Counted from the stretch's first letter, positions 17,215 through 28,325 are shown. The stretch is 64,000 nt of DNA from CAVTSA01 sp963790575 (GCA_963790575.1 CAWBPD010000012.1:620001-684000); one strand, 5' to 3'. Translations and numbers: made by a program. The notes: generated by a model not told the origin, from the letters alone.

Positions 17215-18000
17215 ATGGCACAAGTCGGCAACGATCGCTCCGTCAAGTTCCACACCGGTCGCTCCGTCCCGATCCTCGGGTTCGGGACCTGGCAGCTGCG
17301 CGGCCGCGCGGCCTACGACGCCGTGCGCGTCGCCTTGGAGACGGGATACCGGCATCTCGACACCGCGACCGCCTACGCAAACGAAGCTGAGGTGGGCCGC
17401 GCCATCCGCGACAGCGGGGTGCCCCGAGAGGAGATCTTCGTCACCACCAAGCTGCCGGCGGAGAACGCGGGTCGAGAGCGGAGCACGATCGAAGCCAGCC
17501 TGCGCGACCTGGGTCTGGACCAGGTCGACATGTGGCTCATCCACTGGCCGCCCAGCGGCGGGCCGGGAGTGGAGACCTGGCGCGCTCTGCTCGATCTGCG
17601 CGAGGAAGGGAAGGCGCGGGACGTGGGCGTCAGCAACTACAGCCCGGAGCAGATCGAGATGCTGATCGAGGCCACCGGCGAGGCCCCGGCCATGAACCAG
17701 ATCCGCTGGAGTCCGGCCATCTACGACGGCGCGCGGCTGGAGCACAGCCGCCGCCACGGGGTCGTGCTCGAGGGCTACAGCCCGTTCCGGGCCAGCGACC
17801 TCGATCACCCCGTGATCGTCGAGATCGCGAAGGCGCACGGGGTCAGCGCGCCCCAGGTGATCCTGCGCTGGCACATCGACACCGGGGCGGTCGTGATCCC
17901 CAAGTCGGCGACGCCGGAGCGCATCCGGCAGAATTTCGACGTCTTCGGGTTCCGGCTCACCGATGACGAGGTGTCGCGCCTCAACTCGCTCGGCTCCTGA
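17215..18000 (+). CDS. Aldo/keto reductase
   Basis: 261-residue NADPH-dependent oxidoreductase. The four catalytic positions are visible: Asp and Tyr in HLDTATAYANEAEVG, Lys in FVTTKLP, and His in DMWLIHWPP. GVSNYSPEQIEML and the C-terminal IPKSATPERIRQNFDVF are the NADPH-binding signatures of the 2,5-diketogluconate reductase-like branch. The substrate is unknown. It stands alone between divergent M20D and the yeaK/ybaK-type gene. Confidence 0.9.
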   Translation: MAQVGNDRSVKFHTGRSVPILGFGTWQLRGRAAYDAVRVALETGYRHLDTATAYANEAEVGRAIRDSGVPREEIFVTTKLPAENAGRERSTIEASLRDLGLDQVDMWLIHWPPSGGPGVETWRALLDLREEGKARDVGVSNYSPEQIEMLIEATGEAPAMNQIRWSPAIYDGARLEHSRRHGVVLEGYSPFRASDLDHPVIVEIAKAHGVSAPQVILRWHIDTGAVVIPKSATPERIRQNFDVFGFRLTDDEVSRLNSLGS

Positions 18001-18019
18001 GGGGCGGCCGATCGCCGAC

Positions 18020-18075
18020 TGCCGGCACTCGGGGCTCGCAGAGCGGACGCAGACCCCGATTGCCGGCACTCGGGG
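18020..18075. repeat. Direct repeat TGCCGGCACTCGGGG, 41 bp apart
   Basis: The 15-mer occurs at 18020-18034 and 18061-18075, just after the aldo/keto reductase stop. CTCGGGG and GACCCCGA between them can also pair. On the minus strand it reads GAGTGCCGGCA, close to the GAGTGTCCGCA arm of the 1148-1210 element. Confidence 0.5.
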
Positions 18076-18111
18076 GGCAGAGCGCGTCCGCCCAGCTGGG
18101 AGGATGAGGTG

Positions 18112-18576
18112 ATGCATCCCAACGCGCAGGCGGTGGCCGAGGCGCTGGCCCGAGTGGCGCCAGAGGTCCGGGTGCGCGAGCTCGACGCCTCCACTCGAAC
18201 GGCGGTCGAGGCGGCTGTGGCGCTCGGCTGCGAGCCGGGCGCGATCGCTAACAGCCTGGTCTTCATGGCCGGCTCGGAACCGGTGCTGATCCTCGCCAGC
18301 GGGGCGCACCGCGTCGACCTGGAGCAGGTGGCATCCGCGGCCGGGTTGCCACCCTTGCGGAGGGCCGCCCCGCAGGAGGTGCGGGCGGCCACCGGGCAGC
18401 CGATCGGCGGGGTGGCGCCGGTCGGCCACCCCGCCCCGCTGCGCACGCTGGTGGACGTGGCGCTCGAGGCCTATCCGGTGGTCTGGGCGGCGGCCGGCAC
18501 GCCGCACGCCGTCTTCCCGTCCACCTTCGCGCAGCTGGTCGAGATCAGCGGCGGCGAGCCGGTCCGGGTGGCCTGA
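18112..18576 (+). CDS. YbaK/EbsC family aminoacyl-tRNA deacylase
   Basis: 154 residues. It follows the YbaK/ProX fold: RTAVEAAVALGCEPGAIANSLVF, VLILASGAHRVDLEQV, and the conserved GGVAPVGHPAPLRTLVD loop with FPSTFAQLVEISGG at the end. Relatives hydrolyse mischarged tRNAs (Cys-tRNAPro and similar) in trans. GGAGG lies upstream; either GTG 18109 or ATG 18112 may be used. Confidence 0.88.
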   Translation: MHPNAQAVAEALARVAPEVRVRELDASTRTAVEAAVALGCEPGAIANSLVFMAGSEPVLILASGAHRVDLEQVASAAGLPPLRRAAPQEVRAATGQPIGGVAPVGHPAPLRTLVDVALEAYPVVWAAAGTPHAVFPSTFAQLVEISGGEPVRVA

Positions 18577-18596
18577 TCCCGGTCCGAAGAGGCCCA

Positions 18597-18648
18597 GTGT
18601 CCGCAGTGAGACGCTTCCGGTCGCGCGGTAGCGTCCGGGTGCGGACAC
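18597..18648. repeat. Inverted repeat GTGTCCGCA/TGCGGACAC after the YbaK gene
   Basis: Arms at 18597-18605 and 18640-18648. The centre has CGCGCGGTAGCG as in the 1148-1210 element, so the two are members of one family. It starts 20 bases after a stop codon. Confidence 0.55.
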
Positions 18649-18685
18649 CCGGCCGTCAAGCGCGTCACGTGCGAGGACTGATTCG

Positions 18686-18915
18686 ATGACCGAGGTGCGC
18701 TGGGACCGCACAACGCGGTCGGTCTGGACGCACTCAAGGCACATGGGATCGCGGTCGCCGCCGCTCGCGCCCATGGAGGGATCGTGGCTCCGCCCGACTA
18801 CTGGCACATCCACGAGCTGGGCGGGTATGCCCGTTGGGGCCACCACCGGATCGGGGAGGAACGCACCTGGCTGACCAGCCTTCCCCCCTGGCAGCACGTG
18901 GAGGGGGTCGGCGGA
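18686..18915 (+). pseudogene. Remnant of a creatininase-family amidohydrolase
   Basis: From about 18710 one frame reads GPHNAVGLDAL, then HGGIVAPPDYWHIHELGG and EERTWLTSLPPWQHV, which resemble the interior of creatininase-type metal hydrolases. A plausible start (ATG 18686) is in a different frame, and the similarity ends near 18915 without the rest of the ~250-residue enzyme. I read it as a frameshifted and truncated relic. Together with the 18597 repeat it fills the 477-base gap before ppk; nothing else is seen there. Confidence 0.45.
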
Positions 18916-19041
18916 GATTTGGCCCGCCGACCCTGCCGGCGATCGGAACCGTGCTTCTCTCCCGCTCCCCGGCCGGGCTCCCGTGTGGGTCCCGGCCTCT
19001 TTGTCGGCGTCGCCAAGTAGACGGTTTCGGGGCGGGTCGGC

Positions 19042-19053
19042 CATGATGGTGGG
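19042..19053 (+). promoter_or_regulatory. Leaderless -10 box of ppk
   Basis: CATGAT (19042-19047) plus six bases (GGTGGG), then GTG at 19054. Confidence 0.4.
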
Positions 19054-21135
<2,082 letters not shown>

Positions 21136-21162
21136 ATTCGCCCCCCCGCCGGGTAGGAACCG

Positions 21163-22629
21163 GTGGCTGAGCACCGGGTAACGCTCGCTGCCCCGCCCGC
21201 CTTCCACCTCCCTCCGCTGGACGACGCGGGCCAGGGCTGGGTGGTGGGAGCAGAGGCCGAGCAGCGGCTCGAGAGCGTCTACTGGGACACGATCGACCTC
21301 CGCCTCGCGCGCTGGGACTCCTCGCTCCGTCATCGTCCCGGCGAGGGCTGGACCCTGCACGTGCCCGACCTCGACAGCTCCCGCCCACCGCTGAGGTTCG
21401 AGGGTTCGTCGCGCCGTCCCCCCGAGGCGGCGGTGTCGCTGATCCGTGCCTACGCGCGGCGGGCGCCGCTGCAGCCGGTGGCACGCCTCTCCACCCGGCG
21501 CCGGGTGGTGCCTCTGCTTGGTGACCACGCCGATCACCCCCTGCTCACGTTGACCGACGACGAGGTGTCGGTCCTGCAGGGTCGCCGGGTGGCCGCGCGA
21601 TTTCGCGAGCTGAGCGTGGTCGCCGGCGAGGACGAGGCGCCGCTGACCGGCGAGGTGGTCGCACGCCTGAGCGCCGCCGGCGCCGCGGTCACGCCGGCCG
21701 TTCCCAACCACCTCCGCGCGTTGGGCCCGATCGCCTCCGTGCCCGAGGTCGCCGCGCCGGCCCTCGCCTCGGCCCCCCGCGCGGCCGACGTGGTGAAGGC
21801 GGTGATCGCGGCCGCGGTGACGACCTTGATGCGGAGGGATCCGGGCGTGCGGCGGGGTGGGGACCCGGAGGACGTGCACCAGGCCCGGGTAGCGCTGCGC
21901 CGTCTGCGCTCACATCTCCGCACGTTCGAGGCGCTGGTGGAGCCGGAGTGGTCGGCTCAGGTGCGACAGGAGGCGGGCTGGCTCGCCGGTGAGCTGGGTG
22001 GCGTCCGGGACCGCGAGGTGCTCCTGGAGCGGCTGGAGTCTGAGATCGGTGGCCTCGAGTACAGGGACCGTCGGGTGGCGGGCGATCTGACCGAGCGCCT
22101 CCGGACGGAACTGAAAGAGGCGCGCGCGGAGCTGCGGGCGGCGTTCGAGTCCGATCGCTACCTGGACCTGGTCGAACTCCTCCTCGACGCGGCCCGCTAC
22201 CCGCGGCTCACCGCGGATGCGTCGGCGCCCGCCCTGGAGGTGCTCCCGGCCCTCGTCCGCCGGCCCTGGCGGAAGCTCCGGCGCGACGTCCAGGCGCTTC
22301 CCCCCGACCCCCCCGACGAGGCGCTGCACCACGTTCGCATCCGGGCCAAGCGCGCGCGGTACGCGGCGGAGGCGGCGGCGGTGGTGGTGGGCGCCCCGGC
22401 GGCACGCTTCGCGAAGCGGGCGGCCGCGCTCCAGACGGTCCTGGGCGAGCACCAGGATTCGGTGGTGGCGCGCGAGTGGATCCGGGGGGCCGCCGGCCGG
22501 GGCGGTCGCGCGTTCGCGGCCGGGATCCTCTACGGCATCGAATACGCGCACGCGCAGGAGGCGCGCGGGGAGTGGCCGGGAGCCTGGCATAAGCTCCAAA
22601 AACGCAAGCTCAGAACCTGGATGTCATGA
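21163..22629 (+). CDS. CYTH-CHAD domain protein
   Basis: 488 residues. The first ~200 form a CYTH-type tunnel (triphosphate-binding) domain, recognisable from YWDTIDLRLARWDSSLRHRPGEGWTLHVP although some charged positions are altered. Residues ~215-480 are a helical CHAD domain with the conserved histidines in DPEDVHQARVALRRLRSHLRTF and ALHHVRIRAKRARYAAE. CHAD proteins bind polyphosphate granules. Its place directly after ppk1 agrees. The ATGA around its stop opens only a five-codon frame. Confidence 0.88.
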   Translation: MAEHRVTLAAPPAFHLPPLDDAGQGWVVGAEAEQRLESVYWDTIDLRLARWDSSLRHRPGEGWTLHVPDLDSSRPPLRFEGSSRRPPEAAVSLIRAYARRAPLQPVARLSTRRRVVPLLGDHADHPLLTLTDDEVSVLQGRRVAARFRELSVVAGEDEAPLTGEVVARLSAAGAAVTPAVPNHLRALGPIASVPEVAAPALASAPRAADVVKAVIAAAVTTLMRRDPGVRRGGDPEDVHQARVALRRLRSHLRTFEALVEPEWSAQVRQEAGWLAGELGGVRDREVLLERLESEIGGLEYRDRRVAGDLTERLRTELKEARAELRAAFESDRYLDLVELLLDAARYPRLTADASAPALEVLPALVRRPWRKLRRDVQALPPDPPDEALHHVRIRAKRARYAAEAAAVVVGAPAARFAKRAAALQTVLGEHQDSVVAREWIRGAAGRGGRAFAAGILYGIEYAHAQEARGEWPGAWHKLQKRKLRTWMS

Positions 22630-22630
22630 G

Positions 22631-23035
22631 CTGGTCGAGATAGAGGTCCGGGCGGGCGGCGGGATCGTGCGCCGGCGCGGCCCGGCGGAGGTCTGGGAGA
22701 TCGTTCTCGTGCACCGGCCCCGGTACCGCGACTGGAGCCTGCCCAAGGGCAAGATGGCCCCCGGCGAGTCGCTGGACGAGGCGGCGCTGCGCGAGGTGGA
22801 GGAGGAAACGGGTCTTGTCTGCCGGCTCGTGCGCCCCTTCGGTGAGGTCACCTACCGGGACCGCAAGGGGAGGGTGAAGGGGGTGTGGTACTGGGTGATG
22901 GAGGCGCTCACCGGTCACTTCGTTCCGTCGGCGGAAGTCGACGCGATGCGCTGGGTCACCGTCGCCGAGGCGTTGGACCTGCTCACCTACCCGCACGACC
23001 GCGGGCTGCTCGGCGCCACCTCGCTCGACGACTGA
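22631..23035 (+). CDS. NUDIX hydrolase (MutT/Ap4A-hydrolase-like) without a canonical start
   Basis: The Nudix box is intact: GKMAPGESLDEAALREVEEETG, preceded by VHRPRYRDWSLPKGK, typical of small hydrolases cleaving nucleoside diphosphate linkages. Similarity to the family begins upstream (VRAGGGIVRRRG), where no ATG, GTG or TTG exists in frame. CTG at 22631, one base after the CHAD stop, is the best candidate; GTG at 22667 would remove the first beta-strand. Either a CTG start coupled to the upstream stop, or a small sequence error at the CHAD/NUDIX junction, could explain this. Confidence 0.75.
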   Translation: MVEIEVRAGGGIVRRRGPAEVWEIVLVHRPRYRDWSLPKGKMAPGESLDEAALREVEEETGLVCRLVRPFGEVTYRDRKGRVKGVWYWVMEALTGHFVPSAEVDAMRWVTVAEALDLLTYPHDRGLLGATSLDD

Positions 23036-23073
23036 ACGGCGGCTCGAACACGGCCACCCCCGGCCGCGGCGTA

Positions 23074-23118
23074 CTTAATCTCTGTGACACTCGTTCTTAA
23101 CCTGTCCGCGGGTACCTT
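23074..23118 (+). promoter_or_regulatory. Pho box and -10 region before pstB
   Basis: CTTAATCT (23074-23081) and CTTAACCT (23096-23103) start 22 bases apart with a weaker unit (TGACACTC) at the 11-base position between. CTTAACCTGTC is shared almost exactly with the phoU site. TACCTT (23113-23118) could be the -10 box. Confidence 0.55.
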
Positions 23119-23157
23119 CCCTCCTCGTGAGTAGGGAGGCAGGAGTGGTGTGCTCTC

Positions 23158-23976
23158 GTGACGGTTGACGCGGCCGGTTCCCTCCGCGCCAGCGTGTCAG
23201 CACCGCCGATGGAGGCCCCGGCGATGTCGGTGGAGAAGCTTTCCATCAAGTCCGGGCGGACGGAACTTCTGCATAGCATCGACGCCGAGTTCGACAGCCA
23301 GCGCGTGAGCGCGATCATCGGCCCCACCGGATCCGGCAAGAGCACCCTTTTGCGGGCCCTCAACCGGCTGCACGACGACGTGCCCGGCATCGGAGTCTCC
23401 GGCGGCACGGTGCGGCTCGGCGACCGGGACATCTACCACGACGTGGAGGGCGTGCGGGAGCTGCGGCGACGGGTGGGGATGGTGTTCCAGCGTCCCAATC
23501 CATTCCCGCAATCGATCATCGACAACATCACCATCGGACCCAAGGTCCACCGGCTCGCCCCTCGCCATCGCTTGAAGGACCTGGCGATCGAGAAGCTGCG
23601 GCAGGTGGGGCTGTTCGAAGCGGTCAAGGACCGGCTCAACTCCTCGCCCTTTTCGCTTTCCGGCGGCCAGCAGCAGCTGCTCTGCATCGCGAGGGCCCTG
23701 TCGGTGAACCCGGACGTCATCCTGCTCGACGAGCCGACCAGCTCGCTGGACCCCGGGACCACCGCCAACATCGAGCACCTGATCCGGCGGGCCAGCAAAG
23801 AGGTGACGGTGGTGATCGTCTCCCACAACCTCGGGCAGGTGCAGCGCGTAGCGGACCAGGTGCTGTTTCTCATCGCCGGGAGCCGCGTCGAGCAGAGCGA
23901 CGTGCGCACCTTCTTCAACCACCCCGCCGACCCTCGCTCGGCCGAGTACATGTCGGGCGAGGTCGGGAAGGCATAG
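23158..23976 (+). CDS. pstB: Phosphate ABC transporter ATP-binding protein
   Basis: 272 residues. Walker A is GPTGSGKSTLLRALNRL, the Q-loop VGMVFQRPNPFPQSI is typical of PstB, the signature is LSGGQQQLLCIARAL, Walker B VILLDEPTSSLDP, and the H-loop VSHN. It energises phosphate uptake through PstC/PstA. The gene comes first (pstBSCA) rather than last as in enteric bacteria. The start may be GTG 23158 as given, or ATG 23209 or 23224, which fit the usual ~250-residue length better. Confidence 0.9.
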   Translation: MTVDAAGSLRASVSAPPMEAPAMSVEKLSIKSGRTELLHSIDAEFDSQRVSAIIGPTGSGKSTLLRALNRLHDDVPGIGVSGGTVRLGDRDIYHDVEGVRELRRRVGMVFQRPNPFPQSIIDNITIGPKVHRLAPRHRLKDLAIEKLRQVGLFEAVKDRLNSSPFSLSGGQQQLLCIARALSVNPDVILLDEPTSSLDPGTTANIEHLIRRASKEVTVVIVSHNLGQVQRVADQVLFLIAGSRVEQSDVRTFFNHPADPRSAEYMSGEVGKA

Positions 23977-24032
23977 TGGCTCCCGTGGCCCCTCGCCGGT
24001 GCGTGGAAGCCCGTCACCCCAAGGAGGTTCAT

Positions 24033-25184
24033 GTGCGCGTCAGACCCGCCCTACGGGCATCGTTCATCGCAGCCGTGGTCGGCGCCCTGCTGCTGGTGGC
24101 CGCCTGCGGCTCCACCGACGGCGGCTCCTCGGGCGGGAGTCACTCGTCGGGGAACGGCAGCGGCCGCTCGGTCAGCGTCCACACCGGCAACCCGTCGAGC
24201 CCGGTCACGATCCAGGAGGCCGGCTCCTCGCTGATCTTCCCCTACCTGCAGCAGCTGACCTCGCCGCTGACCCAGAAGTACTCCAACATCACTCTCTCGC
24301 CGGCGGCCGGCGGCTCCGGTGTGGGGCAGTCGGAGGCGGCCTCGGGCACCATCGACATGGGGGGGAGCGACGCCTACCTCACGCCGGCCCAGTTCCAACA
24401 GTTTCCCGGCCTCATGAACATCCCGATCGCGGTCTCCAGCCAGGCCGTCAACTTCAACCTCAAAGGCGTCTCGACGCTGAACCTGAGCGGGCCAGTGCTG
24501 TCCGACATCTACATGAGCAAGGTCACCAAGTGGAACGACCCCTCGATCGCGAGCCTCAACCCCGGTGTCACGCTGCCCGGCCAGACCATCGTCCCGATCC
24601 GGCGCGTCGACTCCTCGGGCGACACCTTCATCTTCACCTCCTTCCTCTCGCAGACCAGCAGCGCGTGGCAGAACGGCCCCAGCCTGGGCACCACCGTGAC
24701 CTGGCCGGCGGTCCCCGGTGAGCTCGCCGAGAGCGGCAACCCGGGCATGGTGTCGGGACTCAAGGCGACCCCCGGCAGCATCGCTTACGTAGGCATCTCG
24801 GTGGAGTCGGACGCGCTCCAGGCCGGTATGGGTGAGGCGTCCCTCAAGAACAAGGCCGGCAAGTTCGTCAAGTCCGATGCCACCACGGTGGCCGCCGCCG
24901 TCGAGGCCGGTGCCAAGGCCGGGATCCCGAACAACCTGGCCGCGTCGCTGATCTACCAGCCGGGCAACGAGAGCTACCCGATCGTCAACTACGAGTACCT
25001 GGTCGTCCAGTCCAAGCAGTCCGATCCCAACCAGGCGCTTGCGCTTCGGACCTTCTTCGTCTGGGCCATCGATCCCAACGGCGGCGCGACCGAGTCCAAC
25101 CTGGCGGCGGTCAACTTCCAGCCGCTGCCGACCTCGGTGCTCTCGGCCGTCAAGAAGCAGATCAACCGGATCGGGGCCAGCTAG
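24033..25184 (+). CDS. pstS: Phosphate-binding lipoprotein
   Basis: 383 residues. A lipoprotein signal (RASFIAAVVGALLLVAACGS, lipid-modified Cys near residue 23) is followed by a Ser/Gly-rich tether and a type II binding domain. AGSSLIFPYLQQL and GGSGVGQSEAASGTIDMGGSD are the phosphate-contact loops, and RRVDSSGDTFIFTSFL is the third. AAGGAGG five bases before GTG 24033 decides the start. It is probably the dominant product of the pst operon. Confidence 0.93.
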   Translation: MRVRPALRASFIAAVVGALLLVAACGSTDGGSSGGSHSSGNGSGRSVSVHTGNPSSPVTIQEAGSSLIFPYLQQLTSPLTQKYSNITLSPAAGGSGVGQSEAASGTIDMGGSDAYLTPAQFQQFPGLMNIPIAVSSQAVNFNLKGVSTLNLSGPVLSDIYMSKVTKWNDPSIASLNPGVTLPGQTIVPIRRVDSSGDTFIFTSFLSQTSSAWQNGPSLGTTVTWPAVPGELAESGNPGMVSGLKATPGSIAYVGISVESDALQAGMGEASLKNKAGKFVKSDATTVAAAVEAGAKAGIPNNLAASLIYQPGNESYPIVNYEYLVVQSKQSDPNQALALRTFFVWAIDPNGGATESNLAAVNFQPLPTSVLSAVKKQINRIGAS

Positions 25185-25219
25185 GCCCGGCTGCGCAGAG
25201 ATAGGGAGACCGGACGAAG

Positions 25220-26302
25220 GTGGCGACGGCGGATTTCGGCGTCGAGCGCGCCCGGGCCGACGAGGCCCGGGACCGGCTTCTGGCCAAGGGCGGCGTTCAC
25301 TGGGGTGATCGCGCGCTCCGGATCTTCTGCACCATCGCCGTCTTCACCCCGGTCCTCTGTCTGGTCGTCCTCGCCGTGGTCATGGTGGTCAACGCGTGGC
25401 CGGCGATCATCTTCAACGGCCTCGGCTTCTTCACCGGCCACATCTGGACGCTGGGCCATCTCTATTCATTGATCCCCGGGCAGCCGGCGCCCCAGATCAC
25501 GCGGAACGGGATCACCGCTCCCAAGGGCGCCGAGTACGGTGTCCTCACCCTCCTGGTGGGGACGCTCCTCAGTTCGATCATCGCCCTCGTGCTGGCGCTT
25601 CCGATCGCGGTCGGCGGCGTCATGCTGCTGGTGGAGCGGGTCCCGGCGCGCCTGCAGCCCGGGCTCTCGGTGTTCCTGGAACTGCTGGCGGGGATCCCCA
25701 GCGTCGTCTACGGCCTCTGGGGTCTCACCATCTTCGGGCCGCTGATGGCGCAGCACATCTATCCGGCGCTGGCGAGGGGACTGGGCTGGACCTGGGTCCT
25801 CGGGTCCCCGGTGGGGACCGGGCCAGGGCTGTTCACGGCCGGATTGGTGCTGGCGCTGATGGTGATTCCGATCATCGCCGCCACCACCCGCGACCTGGTG
25901 CGGACCGTCCCCGTCCTTCACAAAGAAGGAGCGCTGGCGCTGGGGATGACGCGCTTCGAGGTGGTGCGGGTGGTCACGATCCCGTTCGTCCGCAACGGCG
26001 TGGTGGCCGCCACCCTGCTCGGGTGGGGCCGCGCGCTGGGCGAGACGATGGCCGTGCTGCTGATCTCGGGGAACGCGCTCAACATCTTCCCCTACAACAT
26101 CTTCGCCCCCTTCTCGACGATCGCGGCGACGATCGCGGTCCAGCTCGACTCGGCGTTCACCGACACCACCGGCATGGCGGTGCAGGCACTGGCTCAGGCC
26201 GGCCTTTTGCTGCTCCTGATCACGCTGGTCACCAACTACCTGGGGCGCCTCATCGTCCGGCGTTCCTCGGGTGCGGCGCTCCCCGTGGGGCGGGGGTTCT
26301 AG
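25220..26302 (+). CDS. pstC: Phosphate ABC transporter permease PstC
   Basis: 360 residues with about six transmembrane helices. The EAA-type coupling loop reads EGALALGMTRFEVVRVVTIPFVRNG, and GWGRALGETMAVLLISGN is the PstC family signature. It pairs with PstA to form the channel. A GTG start and GGAGACC upstream are present. The stop TAG abuts the pstA ATG. Confidence 0.92.
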   Translation: MATADFGVERARADEARDRLLAKGGVHWGDRALRIFCTIAVFTPVLCLVVLAVVMVVNAWPAIIFNGLGFFTGHIWTLGHLYSLIPGQPAPQITRNGITAPKGAEYGVLTLLVGTLLSSIIALVLALPIAVGGVMLLVERVPARLQPGLSVFLELLAGIPSVVYGLWGLTIFGPLMAQHIYPALARGLGWTWVLGSPVGTGPGLFTAGLVLALMVIPIIAATTRDLVRTVPVLHKEGALALGMTRFEVVRVVTIPFVRNGVVAATLLGWGRALGETMAVLLISGNALNIFPYNIFAPFSTIAATIAVQLDSAFTDTTGMAVQALAQAGLLLLLITLVTNYLGRLIVRRSSGAALPVGRGF

Positions 26303-27184
26303 ATGTCAGAGATGCGGGAGGAGCGGCGCAATCTGTTCAACGCCGGTTTGCGGACCGCCCAGGACTGGATCTTCTGGTTCCTCTGCGCGGTGGCCATGCT
26401 CTGCATCGTGGGGCCGGCGGTGTGGATCATCGTCAGCCTGCTGACGACGGCGGCGCCCGCCTTCAGCCTCACCCTGCTCACGCAGACGACCGAGCACGGC
26501 GGCCTTCAGAACGCGATCCTGGGCACGCTGGTGCTGGCGCTGGGGGTCGTCATCGTCGCCGGCACGCTCGGCATCGGGGCCGGCATCTATCTGTCTGAGT
26601 TCGCTCCCGCCCGGGTGGCCCGGGGGCTCCGGCTCTTCCCGGAGGTGCTGGCCGGCGTCCCGTCCATCATCATCGGCTACACCGGCTACCTGCTCCTGGT
26701 GGTCGCGTTCCACTGGGGCTTCTCCATCCTCTCGGCGGTGATCGCGCTGTCCGCCATGGTCACGCCCTACATCGTGAAGTCGACCGAGGTCGCGTTCTCC
26801 CAGGTGCCGACCACGCTGCGCGAGGCGGGGGTGGCGCTGGGGATGCCGGTGGTGGTGCAGATGCGCCGGGTGCTGCTGCCGCCGGCGCTGCCCGGAATCA
26901 TCACTGGGCTGGTGATCGCCGTCGCCATCTCCACCGGCGAGACGGCGCCCCTGCTCTACACGGCCAACTTCTCAAACGCCAACCCGACGCTCCAGCTGAC
27001 TCACCAGCCCCTCGGGTACCTCACCTACGTCAGCTACTACTACATCCAGCTGCCGGCGGCCAAGGACCACGCGCTGGCCAACGCCGCGGGCGCGGTCACG
27101 CTGATCCTCCTGCTCATCCTGACCATCATCGGCCGCCTGCTGGCCTGGAACTCCGCGCGACGCACCGCGCGGATGGGCCTCTAA
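26303..27184 (+). CDS. pstA: Phosphate ABC transporter permease PstA
   Basis: 293 residues, about six transmembrane helices. TLREAGVALGMPVVVQMRRVLLPPALPGI is the coupling loop and AVAISTGETAPLLYTA the conserved PstA segment. It is the last gene of pstBSCA; the 62-bp element E6 follows, facing the convergent PiT gene. Confidence 0.92.
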   Translation: MSEMREERRNLFNAGLRTAQDWIFWFLCAVAMLCIVGPAVWIIVSLLTTAAPAFSLTLLTQTTEHGGLQNAILGTLVLALGVVIVAGTLGIGAGIYLSEFAPARVARGLRLFPEVLAGVPSIIIGYTGYLLLVVAFHWGFSILSAVIALSAMVTPYIVKSTEVAFSQVPTTLREAGVALGMPVVVQMRRVLLPPALPGIITGLVIAVAISTGETAPLLYTANFSNANPTLQLTHQPLGYLTYVSYYYIQLPAAKDHALANAAGAVTLILLLILTIIGRLLAWNSARRTARMGL

Positions 27185-27206
27185 CACCCCTCCCCCCGCG
27201 CAAATA

Positions 27207-27268
27207 GCCGTTTCGCACGGAACGGCAGCTACCCGGGGTCCCATGACATCCGTTCCGTGCGAAACGGG
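27207..27268. repeat. 62-bp twin-palindrome element E6
   Basis: GCCG-TTTC-GCAC-GGAA (27207-27222), 30-base linker, TTCC-GTGC-GAAA-CGGG (27253-27268). The centre GCAC is not a palindrome by itself but is matched by GTGC in the other arm, which shows that the arms pair with each other. It lies between convergent pstA and PiT genes. Confidence 0.8.
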
Positions 27269-27278
27269 CTCTTCCGGT

Positions 27279-28274
27279 TCACACTCCGGCCGTGTGAAGG
27301 ATCGCGTAGATGACCCAGCCGATCACCGCCGACACGGGAATGGTGAGGGTCCAAGCGACGACGATGTCCGCTCCGAGTGCCCAGGAGCCGCCGGACAGGC
27401 CCTTCGGCGCCCCTGACCCAAGCACCGAACCGGTGACCACGTGGGTCGTCGACACCGGCAGCCCGAGGCCGGTGCCCGCCAGGATCACGACCGTGCTGGT
27501 CAACTGCGCCGCCATGCCGGTGATCGGCTCCAGCCTGTAGATGCGCCAGCCGAGGGTCCTCATGATCCGCCAGCCCCCCGCGTACGTGCCGGCGGCGATC
27601 GCCATCGCCGCGATCACGGCCACCCAGACCGGCACCTTGAATTCGGACAGGTGGCCGGTCACGAGCAGCGCCAGTGTCATCGCCGCCATGGACTTCTGCG
27701 CGTCGTTTGAACCGTGCGAGTAGGAGACCAGCGCACTGGCCGGAATCTGCAGCAACCGAAACGCCCGGTTCGCCTTCATCGGTCGGGCGTCTCGGACCAC
27801 CCAGTAGAGAAGGATGATGACACCGAAGGTGAGGACGAATCCGATCGGCGGGGAGATGACGAGGCCGATCACGACGAGTCCCAAGGACGACCAGTGCACG
27901 CCGCTCAGGCCGGCCGCCGCCACGCCGGCGCCCATCAGACCGCCGATGAAGGCGTGCGTCGAACTGCTGGGCAGCGCCCGGTACCACGTGATCAGGTTCC
28001 AGATCGTGGCCCCGATGAGGCCGGACGCGATCTCGGTGATAACCGGGTGCAGGAGCAGGTGACCGATCGTGTTGGACACAGCACTCCCAAAGACGAGGAC
28101 GGTCACGACGGCGCCCACGAGATTGCAGGCGCCCGAGAGGATGACTGCTGCTCGCGGCGTCAGCGAGTGCGTCGAGACCGATGTCGCGATCGCGTTCGCG
28201 GTGTCGTGGAACCCATTCGTGAAGTCGAAGACCAGCGCCAGACCGATCGTGCCCAAGAGCAGCCCCAGCGTCAT
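27279..28274 (-). CDS. PiT-family inorganic phosphate permease
   Basis: 331 residues, about ten transmembrane helices in two inverted halves. Each half has the PiT/SLC20 signature: FDFTNGFHDTANAIATSVST near the N-terminus and SYSHGSNDAQKSMAAMTLAL in the second half; ALPSSSTHAFIGGL and LPVSTTHVVTGSVLG are the partner loops. It is a low-affinity, metal-phosphate symporter type. No clear ribosome site precedes ATG 28274. It follows the DUF47 gene, its usual regulator. Confidence 0.9.
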   Translation of the reverse strand: MTLGLLLGTIGLALVFDFTNGFHDTANAIATSVSTHSLTPRAAVILSGACNLVGAVVTVLVFGSAVSNTIGHLLLHPVITEIASGLIGATIWNLITWYRALPSSSTHAFIGGLMGAGVAAAGLSGVHWSSLGLVVIGLVISPPIGFVLTFGVIILLYWVVRDARPMKANRAFRLLQIPASALVSYSHGSNDAQKSMAAMTLALLVTGHLSEFKVPVWVAVIAAMAIAAGTYAGGWRIMRTLGWRIYRLEPITGMAAQLTSTVVILAGTGLGLPVSTTHVVTGSVLGSGAPKGLSGGSWALGADIVVAWTLTIPVSAVIGWVIYAILHTAGV

Positions 28275-28325
28275 GGGCGGCGGCTTGGCCCGTATGGGAG
28301 CGGCGTTCGAGGATGCTGAGTCGCC

